NCBI GenBank assembly: GCA_964484135.1
Contig: CAZAEL010000033.1
Location: 1 to 27,138, forward strand
Direction: 5' to 3'
Length of the DNA: 27,138 nt
DNA from: CAZAEL01 sp964484135
GTDB taxonomy: Bacteria; Elusimicrobiota; Elusimicrobia; FEN-1173
The position numbers and the translations under genes are program-made. Below are positions 6,549 through 15,392 of this stretch, one piece after another. The notes below the pieces were generated by a model. The model ran no database searches, had not been told where the DNA came from, and saw only the letters and a list, made by a program, of their open reading frames with translations. Each line of letters starts with the position of its first letter. Position 1 is the stretch's first letter.

Positions 6549-8209
6549 TATTTGTCCTTCGGCATGCGGCGCAGGACTTCCCGCAGTTCCGCGTTGTTGG
6601 GGTCGAAGCGCAGGGCCAGCTCCAGGGATTTGCGCGCCGCCGGGAAATGGCCCACGTCCAGGGCGATGAGCCCCAGGGTCTCATGCACGCGGGGATGGTA
6701 CGGGTTCATCTCCAGCGCCTCCTGCAAAGGGACCTGCGCCTCTTCGTACCGGCCCTGGTCGAAGAGCAGCTCCCCCAGGAACACGAAGGGCGTCACGTAA
6801 TAGGGGTTTTTCTCCACGGCCCGGCGGAGCGCCTCCTCCGCGGCCTTTTCGTCGCCCGCGTTCAATTGGGCCCGCGCCAGTTTCACCAGGGCGACCCCGT
6901 TGTCCGGCTCCTTTTCCAGGGCCTTTTTGTACTGCAAGATCGCGGCGGCCATCTGGTCCTGCTGGCGGAGGCGGTCCCCCAGCTGGATGTGGCCCTGGGC
7001 GTCCGGGCCCAGGAATTCCGACTCGTTCACGGCCTTCAGGCTGATTTTCTGGCCCATGGCGCCTTCGGACACGCTCCAGTCCCGGTCCTTCAGGGAATCC
7101 CGCCAGGCCAGCTCCAGGTCCGCTTCGCTCATGCCCAGGACCTCCTGGAAGGCTTCGGCCCGGGGCAGGCGGCGGAACGCCTTGAGCAGTTCGGTCAGCG
7201 TGTCGGGGCCGAAACGTTCCACCAGGTACGCCACCGCGTCCGAGACTTGGGCGAAGGCCAGGGACACCTGTTCCTGGTTTTCCAGGTACACCATGGAAGG
7301 TTCCATGCGGGCGAAGGGGATGAGGGCGGGCGCGCCTTCGTCCCCGGACCGGGCGGCCTTGGCCAGCAGGGTCTCGGAGGCGGGCGGGTGCTCGAAGGGC
7401 CCGGACCGTCGCCAGGCCGTTTCGAAATACCGGGCCGTCCCCTCGTGGAGCCACAGGGGGCAGAGGCCGCCGGACAGGTCGTTGATGAGATAGTGGTTGT
7501 ATTCGTGGGCCAGGGCGTCCAGCCACCTGTAACCGAGGGGCGTGGCCCGGGGAGACAGGATCATGAGCCGGCGGAACTTGCAGATGCCGATGGCGCCGGA
7601 CCGTTCCAGCGCGTCCGCGGGCAGGGTGGACGCCCGGGAAAAGCGGTCTTCCGTGGGGTAGATCTCCACCACCACCGGCGTGTCCGGGTGGAGGTTGAAG
7701 ACCTCCGTCATCTTGGAGTGGGCGTTCTCCAGGGCGTGGGACACGTAAGGGACCAAGAAAGCGTCCTCCGGCGGGGTGCGCACGCGGAAATGTTCGGATT
7801 CCGAGGGATTCTCCACCATGCCCTGGCCGGCGGACCGGAGCCGCTCCAAATAATCCAGCTGGGACAGGGTCCAGGGGTCGGGCTTGGACACCTCGGCCAG
7901 GGCCTGCCGGGCCGCTTCGTAGTCCCCCTCGTACAGGCTCAAGAGGCCGCGGGCGCGCCGTTCCACGTCCGCCTGCCGGGGCAGGCGCAGGCCCGCCAGA
8001 AATTCCCGCACCGCCTCCCGTTCCCCCGCCTCGAGAAAAGCCGACATCAGCTCCCAGGGTTCGTCCTGCTTGGCCAGGGCCTTTTGGGGGTTGTGGAAAT
8101 GTTCCGGCGAAAGCGCCGTGGACGCGGGCTTGCCCGCCCACAGGGGGGCGGCGGCCGAAATCAAAAACAGGGCCGCCACGGCCCGGCGTTTATTCCGCCC
8201 AGCGGTCAT
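6548..8209 (-). CDS. Exported HExxH metallopeptidase (peptidase MA-like) with C-terminal TPRs
   Basis: This 553-residue protein carries a clear signal peptide: the basic start MTAGRNKRR, then the hydrophobic AVAALFLISAAAPLWA with cleavage likely near residue 25. A zinc-protease motif H235-E-Y-N-H239 is followed by WLHEG, with E256 placed as the third ligand. This is the gluzincin arrangement seen in peptidase MA-like proteins. From about residue 395 several TPR units follow (for example ALEKEPDNGVALVKLARAQL and ALEMNPYHPRVHETLGLIAL). I chose ATG 8209 because AGGA lies five bases upstream (8215-8218) and the signal peptide begins there. An upstream in-frame ATG at 8233 has no ribosome binding site. 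It overlaps the end of the DUF4175-like gene by 20 bases. Predicted to act in the periplasm, with protein partners held by the TPRs; the substrate is unknown. Confidence 0.88.
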   Translation of the reverse strand: MTAGRNKRRAVAALFLISAAAPLWAGKPASTALSPEHFHNPQKALAKQDEPWELMSAFLEAGEREAVREFLAGLRLPRQADVERRARGLLSLYEGDYEAARQALAEVSKPDPWTLSQLDYLERLRSAGQGMVENPSESEHFRVRTPPEDAFLVPYVSHALENAHSKMTEVFNLHPDTPVVVEIYPTEDRFSRASTLPADALERSGAIGICKFRRLMILSPRATPLGYRWLDALAHEYNHYLINDLSGGLCPLWLHEGTARYFETAWRRSGPFEHPPASETLLAKAARSGDEGAPALIPFARMEPSMVYLENQEQVSLAFAQVSDAVAYLVERFGPDTLTELLKAFRRLPRAEAFQEVLGMSEADLELAWRDSLKDRDWSVSEGAMGQKISLKAVNESEFLGPDAQGHIQLGDRLRQQDQMAAAILQYKKALEKEPDNGVALVKLARAQLNAGDEKAAEEALRRAVEKNPYYVTPFVFLGELLFDQGRYEEAQVPLQEALEMNPYHPRVHETLGLIALDVGHFPAARKSLELALRFDPNNAELREVLRRMPKDK

Positions 8210-11200
8210 AGTAGTCCTGAATGGTTCCCTCATGGCTTTTAGGATACTTTTCTTTCATGGACTTCAGCAACTCCTCCCGGAACTCCCGGGGCGGGCGGAA
8301 ATCCTCGGGCTTGGGCAGTCGCACCGGGCCGGACCGGGCGCCGGACGCGCCTTGGGCGCCCAGGGGCTGGATGGAGGCGCCGGCGGGCCGGCCCGCGGCC
8401 CCGGGCATGGTTTCCATCTGCCGGTCGGCGGACCGCATGCCCTCCTGGGCGTCGCGCAGGTGCCGCAGGGCCTCCTCCTGGCTTTGCACCGCGGGCCGGG
8501 AGCGGCCCTCCGAGATCTCCTTGTGGGCCTGGCCCATGGCCTCGGCCGCCAAAAGCAGGCGGCGCAGGAAGCGCGTGCCCAGGGCCGCGGTGTCCCGCGC
8601 CAGCACCTGGACGTCCCGGCGGTACGCCAGGGTTTCCAGTCGGAGGGCCTCCTGCTCGGGGGCCAGGAGCGCGAAGTCCCCCTTTTCCATGGAAGACAGC
8701 AGTTCCTCCTCCTGGGGAGACCAGGCCAGCCGGTCCCGCAGCCGGTTGTATCCCTCCCTGAGGTCCTGGATCTGCTGCGCCAGACGGTCCAGGCCCGCGT
8801 CGCCGGGACGGGGCGCGTCCGCCGGGGATCGGGCGCGGGTGTGCTTCACCAGCGCGCCCAGCCGGTCCAACTGCATGAGGATGTCCTGAAAGAGCTGCGG
8901 GGCCTTTTGCACCTGGGCCGCTTCCAGTTCCTTCTGCAGGCCGTCCGTCGAATCGCGGAGCTGGTTGAGGGCCGCGCTCCCCGCGTTCCAGAGGCCCGGC
9001 GCGGGCGAATCCGAGAACTGCCCCAGGAGGCCCCGCGCGTTGGGCCGCAGGCGGCGGTTGTGTTCGTCGGCCATGTCCTTGAGCAGGCGCTTCTGGTCTT
9101 CCAAAAGGCGGGCCAAGGCCTTGCCGGAAAAAACCTCGGCTCGGGCCTTCAACTTTTCCTGCCGGTCGATGAGGGATTCCAGCTCCTTGCGCCGCCGGTC
9201 CATGGCCTCCCGCAGGGGACCGCTGAACCAGGAGGGCCCGCCCGGCAGGGAGTTGGCCGCCTGCGCCAGGGTCTTTTGCATGCGCTCCAATTCCTCCACC
9301 AGCTTCCGCATCTGCTCCAGGGCCGCGGCCGGGTCCTGGGACATGAGGCGCTGGGTCTCCCGCATGAGGGACGCCATCTCTTCCCAGCGGAGGGCCTTGA
9401 CCCCTTCCTGGTTCACGAAATCCTCGGGCAGGGCCTGGGGCATGTTCTGGATCTGCCGGGCGATGGCCTGCATCAGGCGGCCCATCTGGGACAGCATCTC
9501 CTGCATTTTTCGCCGGTCCTCCGGGGAGAGCTCCCCGCCGGGCCGGGCCGACAACTCGTCCATGAGGGAGCGGGCGGTTTGGGTCAAATCTTCCTGGTCC
9601 CGCAGGACGTTCCGCATGACCGCGGCCTTCTGCACGTTCTCGGACAGGAGGCTCAGGCGCTCCAGCTCCGAGACGATTTCTTCCATGGCGCGGCCGGCGG
9701 GGTCCGCCTCGCGGGCGGACAGCCCGGCCTGGGCCCGGGGCGCGGCGTCCTGGCCCAGGTCCCGCAGGCTTTCCAGGATGGCCTGATGCTCCGCCACCAT
9801 GACCTGATCGGCCAGAGGATCCCGCGCCAGCCCCTCCACGACGGACGCCAGGCGGTTGGCGGCCCCGGCCAGCGCGTCCTTGACCGCGGCCTGCCGGCGG
9901 GACAGCCCGGCCCAGTCCGGGCTCTGCCCCTTGAGCGCGTCCCGCAGCAGGCTCTGCTCCGCCAGCGCGGACAGCATGTCCCGCCGCACCGCCTCCAGCG
10001 CCTCCTCCAGCCGCCGGTGGTCCTGTTCGTACGAAGCCACCTGCAGGGTGAAGGACGCGCTGGCGCCTTCCCCCGGCCCGCTCAACACGTTGTCGTCCCG
10101 CGCCGTGACGCGGTACCGCACCCTGTCGCCGGGGTTGAGCGCCAGGTTTTCCAGCGCCCACACGTGGTCGTACAGGCCCTGGACCGGGAGGCCGCCCTCC
10201 GCGCGGGAGAAGGATTTCAGCGGCAGGCTCTGTTCCTCCCCGTTGTTGAGGCTGTACTTCAGAAACACCTGGGACACGCCGAAATCGTCGGACGCCTCGT
10301 ACACCAGGGGCAGCCGCTCCCGGGGCGAAAGGAGCAGGTCCTGGGCCGGGGCCAGGAGGCGGACCCGGGGCGGGCCGTCGTCCAGGACCTCCACCTGGAA
10401 GCGCATTTCGCCCGGCCCCGCGGCGGGGTCCGGGCTTTCCCAGGACAGGCGCAGTTCGCCGGATTCGTACGCCTCCCAGGAAAAGGACACGGCCCGGCCG
10501 CCGCCCACTTTCACGGGCACGGCGCGCCCGTCCTCGAAAACGCCGGCCGCGGCGGGCACGGGCTGGTCCAGGCGGCCTTCAAAAAGCACGCGCGCCCCCC
10601 GCAGGACCCGCCAGGCGGGCTGGTTTTCCAACACCTCCGCGGCGCGGCCCGCGTACGCCGGGCTTTCCAGCCGGACGCGGAAGGATTCCAAGCGCGGCGG
10701 GCGGAACGGCGTCAGCTCGTAGGCCGGGGTCCAGCGCCCGCGCAAACGGAAGCGGTACGTCACGGGCTCGCGCAGGGCCTGAAACAGGTAACGGTATTCC
10801 CCCTCCTCCCCGGGATGAAGGCCGCGTTTCTCCCACCGCAGGCCGCCGGACTGCACCCAGAACTCGGGCTCCAGCGGGCCGGACACCTTCACGCGCACGG
10901 CCACGTCCTCCCCCCAGGGGAAACGGCCGTCGCCCGGCAACACGGACAGCAGGCCGGGGATGACGTCCGCGCCGAAAGGGTAGTACACGCGAAGGAGCGC
11001 GGCCCGCCCCGAAGCCGGCAGCCAGAAAAAAGCCGCCGCGGACAGGGCCAGGGCCGCGCCGAAGGCCGCGGCCCAGCCGCGCCATTCCGGGGGCCGCATG
11101 TCCCGCGCCGGGGAAAGTTCGGGGAGGCGCTCCGCGGTGCGGCGGAGGTTTTCCCGGATGAGCTCCTCGGAGACGGCGGGCGGCGGGCGGCGGGCCAGTT

Positions 11201-11513
11201 CCCAGGCGTTCAAGAGGCCGTCGCCCGGACGAAGCCGCCGGCCCACGTCCAGGGCGATCCTTCGCGTGCGCCAGCCCCGCCAAGCCCGCAAAGTGGCGAG
11301 GGCCGCGGCCACGGTCCCCGCGAGCAGGAACCCCCACAGGGCGCGGCGGCCCCCGGTGGAAAGCGGGGCCACCCAATCCGCCAGCGCCGCCAGGAAACCG
11401 CCCGCCAGGAAGAAGACGAAGGATTTCTCCGCGAACAGAACGGACAGATAAAGGGCCCGCCACGCCCGGGCGCGCCAGAAGAGCCGTTCGATCCGCTTCA
11501 GCTCAGGGGCCAC
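8190..11513 (-). CDS. Large DUF4175-like membrane-anchored coiled protein
   Basis: This 1107-residue protein has three predicted membrane segments in its first ~170 residues (about 30-48, 57-75 and 146-166). Next comes a beta-rich stretch resembling Ig-like or bulky extracytoplasmic domains. The second half is long and helix-rich, with many Q/E/R/L heptads (for example QEDLTQTARSLMDEL, DRRKMQEMLSQMGRLMQ). The layout matches DUF4175-type proteins, which are often found with MoxR/DUF58/BatA/DUF4159 genes. The start is GTG at 11513 with AAGGA eight bases ahead. It overlaps the upstream glycosyltransferase by 11 bases, and in-frame ATGs further upstream lie in that gene's coding region. The helical half is probably periplasmic and a scaffold or sensor; the role is unproven. 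TMs and family are inferred from composition and motif style. Confidence 0.78.
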   Translation of the reverse strand: MAPELKRIERLFWRARAWRALYLSVLFAEKSFVFFLAGGFLAALADWVAPLSTGGRRALWGFLLAGTVAAALATLRAWRGWRTRRIALDVGRRLRPGDGLLNAWELARRPPPAVSEELIRENLRRTAERLPELSPARDMRPPEWRGWAAAFGAALALSAAAFFWLPASGRAALLRVYYPFGADVIPGLLSVLPGDGRFPWGEDVAVRVKVSGPLEPEFWVQSGGLRWEKRGLHPGEEGEYRYLFQALREPVTYRFRLRGRWTPAYELTPFRPPRLESFRVRLESPAYAGRAAEVLENQPAWRVLRGARVLFEGRLDQPVPAAAGVFEDGRAVPVKVGGGRAVSFSWEAYESGELRLSWESPDPAAGPGEMRFQVEVLDDGPPRVRLLAPAQDLLLSPRERLPLVYEASDDFGVSQVFLKYSLNNGEEQSLPLKSFSRAEGGLPVQGLYDHVWALENLALNPGDRVRYRVTARDDNVLSGPGEGASASFTLQVASYEQDHRRLEEALEAVRRDMLSALAEQSLLRDALKGQSPDWAGLSRRQAAVKDALAGAANRLASVVEGLARDPLADQVMVAEHQAILESLRDLGQDAAPRAQAGLSAREADPAGRAMEEIVSELERLSLLSENVQKAAVMRNVLRDQEDLTQTARSLMDELSARPGGELSPEDRRKMQEMLSQMGRLMQAIARQIQNMPQALPEDFVNQEGVKALRWEEMASLMRETQRLMSQDPAAALEQMRKLVEELERMQKTLAQAANSLPGGPSWFSGPLREAMDRRRKELESLIDRQEKLKARAEVFSGKALARLLEDQKRLLKDMADEHNRRLRPNARGLLGQFSDSPAPGLWNAGSAALNQLRDSTDGLQKELEAAQVQKAPQLFQDILMQLDRLGALVKHTRARSPADAPRPGDAGLDRLAQQIQDLREGYNRLRDRLAWSPQEEELLSSMEKGDFALLAPEQEALRLETLAYRRDVQVLARDTAALGTRFLRRLLLAAEAMGQAHKEISEGRSRPAVQSQEEALRHLRDAQEGMRSADRQMETMPGAAGRPAGASIQPLGAQGASGARSGPVRLPKPEDFRPPREFREELLKSMKEKYPKSHEGTIQDYYDRWAE
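8215..8218 (-). promoter_or_regulatory. Ribosome binding site deciding the peptidase start
   Basis: AGGA on the minus strand with five bases to ATG 8209. It favours this start over the in-frame ATG at 8233, which lacks any purine-rich element at a useful distance. Confidence 0.7.
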
Positions 11514-13266
11514 CGCCGTCGTCCTTCTTGAGCGATTCTTCCGCCCAGGCCCGTTCCCGGCGCGCCATCTCGGTTTTGCCCATGGCGTCGAACAGCCCGG
11601 CCAGCCGTTGGTGGGACTCCGCGTCATGGGTCACGTCGAAGACCAGCAAACTCCCGGCCACCACGGCCTCGGGCCTGCGGTCCTTCAGCCAGCCGAAAAT
11701 GTCCTTGTCCACGAAGTAGGCGGCCTGCAGGTTGGTGGCGGCCACCACCAGGAGGGCCCGGGGCTCTCGGCGCAGGTCCACGTCCCGGTCCGGGAAATGG
11801 GGCAGGGTGATGGGCGCCACGGCCGCGTAGGAAATGCCGTGCGCGTTGGGCTCCGCCGTGCCGAAATAGGACAGGTAGATGTTTTTCACGCCGGCGCGGT
11901 CCAGGTAATCCCGGAGGGCCCGCAGGCCCTGGCCCCAATCCGCGTTGGAGTCCACCAAATACCGGTACCCCTTGTCCCGGCCGCCGACGCCTTCATGGAA
12001 GTACGCCAGGAAAAAAGGCCGGGCCCGCAGGCTGGAGGCGGCCAGGGCCAGGCCCAGGGCCGCGACCAGGACCCGCGGCCAACGGCGGTCCCACAGCGTC
12101 TGCGCGGCCGCGCCCAGGGTCAGGAACAAAAAGGGATACACGGGCAGGATGTGGCGATGGCCGATGTTCACGGAAGAGGCGCAGGCCAGGAGGAAGTACA
12201 CCAGGGGCGGCAGGACCAAAAACCAGGGGAGCCGCAGCCGCCGCCGGAACGCCAGCCAAAGCGCGCCGGCCAGCCCCGCCAGCACGGGCAAGGGCGTTTT
12301 GAGGAGGAACGTCGCGGGGAAATAGTACCACCGTCCCTCCGTGAAATGTTCTCCCATCAGGAAACCGCCCCGTCCCCCCTGCACCCGCTGCAGGGTGTAC
12401 CGCAGGCCGGAAAAGAACAGGGGCAGGCCGGTCCCCTGGTAGATCGCGGCCAGCGCCAGGAAAAAGCCCCCGACGAAGAACAGCCAGGACCGCCCGTCGA
12501 AGGGAAGCCGGAAACGACGGCGCAGGAGCCACAGGCCCAGCACCGGGACCACGGCCACGGCGGAAAACTTGCCGGAGAAACAGGCGGCCAGGGACGCGCC
12601 GCTCAGGGCGGCCCAGGCCCAGGCGGCCCGCCGCGACGCCCCCTCTCCCGTTTGGGAAGAGGTTTCCCATTTGCCCCAACAGCAAAAAAACAGAAAATAA
12701 AAAACCGCGAACAGAAAATCCGTGGTGACCAGGGTGGCGTGGGCCAGGAGCGTGGGGCTGAACACGGCCATGAAAAAGGCGGCGTACGCGGCGCGCGCGC
12801 CCAAAAACGTCCGGCCCGCCCGGAACAACGCCAGGAGGAACAGGCACGACGCGGCCAGGACGGCGGCGCGGCCCGCGTTCATCAACTGGTCCGCGGACCA
12901 GCCGGCCCGGTTGTGGTACAGGAAAAGATGGGCGAAGCCGTACTGGTTCTGGGGGTTGTCCCACTGGGGCTTGAGCCAATAGGGATGGTCCACGGGCAGG
13001 TCCGGCTTCAGGAAAAGCAGCGGCGCCGCCGCGACCAGGGAGGACAAGGGTGGGTGGTGCATGCCGTTGAGCCGGTAATCGCCGGTCTTCCAGTACGCGT
13101 ACCCGGCCGCCAGGTGGAGCGGCTCGTCGAAGGTCGGGGACTGGGCCCGGATGGCGCCCCAGCCCAACCAGGCGTGGACCAGCACCCCGGCCGCGAGCAG
13201 CGCCGCCTGCGTCCAGGCCGCGGAACGGGAAACGGGCGACGACGGCGCGCGTTTGTCGGCCTTCAT
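11503..13266 (-). CDS. GT-C membrane glycosyltransferase (GT39/ArnT-like)
   Basis: This 587-residue polytopic membrane protein belongs to the lipid-carrier-dependent GT-C glycosyltransferases (PMT/ArnT-like). After the first membrane helix comes the acidic catalytic-loop motif TFDEPLHLAAGYAYW, with F-D47-E48. It is followed by GDYRLNGMHHPPL (62-74), the HPPL being characteristic. About ten further hydrophobic segments follow, then a soluble C-terminal part containing DSNADWGQGL and YLSYFGTAEP, as is common in this subgroup. Such enzymes move a sugar from a polyprenyl-phosphate carrier to a protein or lipid on the outer face of the inner membrane; donor and acceptor are unknown. The start is ATG 13266, overlapping the upstream DUF2723 gene (ATGA), with AGAGGG about nine bases ahead. 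It closes a block of four membrane glycosyltransferases. Confidence 0.87.
   Translation of the reverse strand: MKADKRAPSSPVSRSAAWTQAALLAAGVLVHAWLGWGAIRAQSPTFDEPLHLAAGYAYWKTGDYRLNGMHHPPLSSLVAAAPLLFLKPDLPVDHPYWLKPQWDNPQNQYGFAHLFLYHNRAGWSADQLMNAGRAAVLAASCLFLLALFRAGRTFLGARAAYAAFFMAVFSPTLLAHATLVTTDFLFAVFYFLFFCCWGKWETSSQTGEGASRRAAWAWAALSGASLAACFSGKFSAVAVVPVLGLWLLRRRFRLPFDGRSWLFFVGGFFLALAAIYQGTGLPLFFSGLRYTLQRVQGGRGGFLMGEHFTEGRWYYFPATFLLKTPLPVLAGLAGALWLAFRRRLRLPWFLVLPPLVYFLLACASSVNIGHRHILPVYPFLFLTLGAAAQTLWDRRWPRVLVAALGLALAASSLRARPFFLAYFHEGVGGRDKGYRYLVDSNADWGQGLRALRDYLDRAGVKNIYLSYFGTAEPNAHGISYAAVAPITLPHFPDRDVDLRREPRALLVVAATNLQAAYFVDKDIFGWLKDRRPEAVVAGSLLVFDVTHDAESHQRLAGLFDAMGKTEMARRERAWAEESLKKDDGGGP
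11522..11526 (-). promoter_or_regulatory. Ribosome binding site deciding the DUF4175-like GTG start
   Basis: AAGGA on the minus strand, eight bases from GTG 11513. The site lies inside the 3' end of the preceding glycosyltransferase gene, fitting translational coupling. Confidence 0.65.
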
Positions 13267-15392
13267 CCGGACCGCCCTCTCAAGCGGCGGGCCTTCTCCA
13301 GAAATTGCCGGGCCTGCGGGTTGTCCGGGGCCAGGGCCAAAGCCTTTTCCAAATGCAGGATCGCCCGGTCCCAGTCCCGGTTCCAATAGGTGACGGCCCA
13401 GTTGTAATGGGCCTGGGAAGAGCCCGGGTCCAGGGCCACGGCCCGTTCGTAGCAGCGCCGCGCGTCCTCCAGGTCTCCCCGTTTTTCCGCCAGAACGCCC
13501 CGATGGACCCAGACCTCCGCGGCCTCTTTCTCAAGCCCTTGCACCACGTCGGGCAGGGTTTTGTAAAAACGCGCCCGCCGGGCCATCTCCTCGTGGAGCC
13601 GGGCGGACCGGCTGTACGCGGCCTCGGCCCCGGAGAAATCCCCTTTCTGGAAAAACACGTATCCGGCGTGGAACGGGATGGAGGGAGACTCCGGGTCCAG
13701 GGCCCCGGCCAGGGCCAGGCAACGCTCCGCCGATCCCCAGTCCCCCCGGCGCGTGAAGGAAGAAACTTTCCGGAGCGCGGCCCGGGAATATTCGGAGATC
13801 AGGTCCGACGCGAAAAAGTCCGGGGCCCGGTCCTGCCGGTAAAACCCCCGGTACACGTAAAAATCCATGAGCGGATGGGTCCTTTCCAAGGCCTCCCCTT
13901 CCCGCGGCGGCGTGAGATAAACGGCCAGCCCCCAGCTCCGGCCCTCGCCTTTCCAGGAAAGGTCCGCGTCCCCGCTGGCCCACAGAGGCCGGTCCCCGCA
14001 GGCCTTCTGGAAGTCCCGCCAGTCCTCCGCGCTCCGGAGGGGCATGGGCTTCAGGAAAACGCCCTGGTGTTTCAGCATCTCATGGTACCAGGGGCTGGCG
14101 GCCAGACCCTGGGCCACCACGGCCACATCGGGGCGGGCCTTGTCCAGCATCTGCGCCTTCCAAAAGGAAAAGAGCTGGACGTCCTCCTTGGCCACGCCCA
14201 CGGACCCCGGCGCGCTGGAGCGGAAAAAGTTCCCGACATAATCGCGGGCGTACAGGTTCCACCGCTTGTTGCCCCGCTCCCCATGGCCCGCCGCGTTCGC
14301 CACAACGAGGAGTCCCAGGGCCAGGCCCCAGGCCAGCCGGCCGCCCGCGCCTTTGGATTTTTCCGTCAGAGCCGTCAGGCCCCAGGCCGCGAACAAAAGC
14401 GCCGCCAACTGCGGGACCAGGTAATGGGCCTCCACGATGGCGACGGCGTGGGGGTTGGGCGGCAGGTTCGCCAGGAAAAGGAAGACGGGCCCGAAAACCA
14501 GGAACACCAGCGCCAGGAAACCCAGGTATGCCGGAGACTCCTTCCACATTTTGCGGAGGCCGATCAGGGCCAGGGGCAGTCCGGCCCAGGTAAAGGCGCG
14601 GGCGGTGTTTTGAAAGAACAGACCGGCCTGGGACAGGAAGTTTTCGCCCGCGCCGTAGGACTTGGACAAAAGGTCCAGGGTGCCGCCGTGGCTGCGGCGC
14701 AAAAGGGACCCCATCAGGTTGGACAGGACCTCCGGGTTGTTCCAATCCACCCAGGGTTGTTGGGCGGAACGGAGCGGAAGGAACAAGAAGACGGAAACCC
14801 CGGCCAGGCCCAGGAGGCCGGCCGCGAGGAGCGCGCGAACCCCGGGCCACCGCCGCCACAACAAAAAGGCCAGAGCCGGCGCCAGGAGCACGAAATCCGT
14901 GCGCAGGCCCGTGCCCAGGCCCGCGGCGAAGAAGAGGAGCGCCCACCAGCGCGGAGGGGCGCCGGCGGCGCAGCGGCGCGCCCAGAGCAGGACCAGCGCC
15001 AGGCCCAGGAGCGCCGGCGCGTACATCTCGGACACCGCGGCCAGCTCCCGAAAAACCGGCGACCCGGCCCAGAGCGCGGGTCCGGCCAAGGAAACCGGCA
15101 TGTTCCCCGCCCCGCCCAGCAGGAAGAACAGGACCGCGCCGGCCAGGGCCGCGCACAGGGCGGACAACAGGTTGAGCCGGTACGCGGCGTTCCCCAAAGG
15201 AAGGTGATCCGCCATTTTTCCCAGGAGCGCGTACAGAGGATAGCCGGGCGGATGGGCCACGCCCAGGGTGCGGGCCACCACCGCCATCTCCCCGCTGTCC
15301 CGGTACGGCACCAGGGTTCCGCCCGCGGAAAAGAGGTGGAAGGCCCACAACGCCAGGAACAGGAGGCAGGCCGTCAGAATGTTTTTATTCAT
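13263..15392 (-). CDS. DUF2723/TMEM260-like glycosyltransferase with TPR tail (copy C)
   Basis: This 709-residue protein combines an N-terminal DUF2723 region with C-terminal TPRs. The signature is D32-S-G-E-M36 right after the first membrane helix, then GVAHPPGYPLYALL (44-57) and YRLNLLSAL. About ten membrane helices run to roughly residue 370. The tail contains TPRs (for example CYERAVALDPGSSQAHYNWAVTY). DUF2723 is the family of human TMEM260, a protein O-mannosyltransferase (CAZy GT117) that likewise carries TPRs, so protein O-glycosylation at the outer face of the membrane is a reasonable inference. It is the last and most canonical of three tandem paralogues. The ATG overlaps the preceding stop (ATGA), with AAGGAAG almost touching the start, suggesting reinitiation rather than independent loading. 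Confidence 0.87.
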   Translation of the reverse strand: MNKNILTACLLFLALWAFHLFSAGGTLVPYRDSGEMAVVARTLGVAHPPGYPLYALLGKMADHLPLGNAAYRLNLLSALCAALAGAVLFFLLGGAGNMPVSLAGPALWAGSPVFRELAAVSEMYAPALLGLALVLLWARRCAAGAPPRWWALLFFAAGLGTGLRTDFVLLAPALAFLLWRRWPGVRALLAAGLLGLAGVSVFLFLPLRSAQQPWVDWNNPEVLSNLMGSLLRRSHGGTLDLLSKSYGAGENFLSQAGLFFQNTARAFTWAGLPLALIGLRKMWKESPAYLGFLALVFLVFGPVFLFLANLPPNPHAVAIVEAHYLVPQLAALLFAAWGLTALTEKSKGAGGRLAWGLALGLLVVANAAGHGERGNKRWNLYARDYVGNFFRSSAPGSVGVAKEDVQLFSFWKAQMLDKARPDVAVVAQGLAASPWYHEMLKHQGVFLKPMPLRSAEDWRDFQKACGDRPLWASGDADLSWKGEGRSWGLAVYLTPPREGEALERTHPLMDFYVYRGFYRQDRAPDFFASDLISEYSRAALRKVSSFTRRGDWGSAERCLALAGALDPESPSIPFHAGYVFFQKGDFSGAEAAYSRSARLHEEMARRARFYKTLPDVVQGLEKEAAEVWVHRGVLAEKRGDLEDARRCYERAVALDPGSSQAHYNWAVTYWNRDWDRAILHLEKALALAPDNPQARQFLEKARRLRGRSG

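Noticed and set aside
8070..11531. Very long open frame (1153 codons) on the plus strand
   Set aside because: It lies antisense to the DUF4175-like gene, and its Gly/Pro/Arg/His-rich, low-complexity translation is what high-GC third positions create on the opposite strand. No domain is recognisable.
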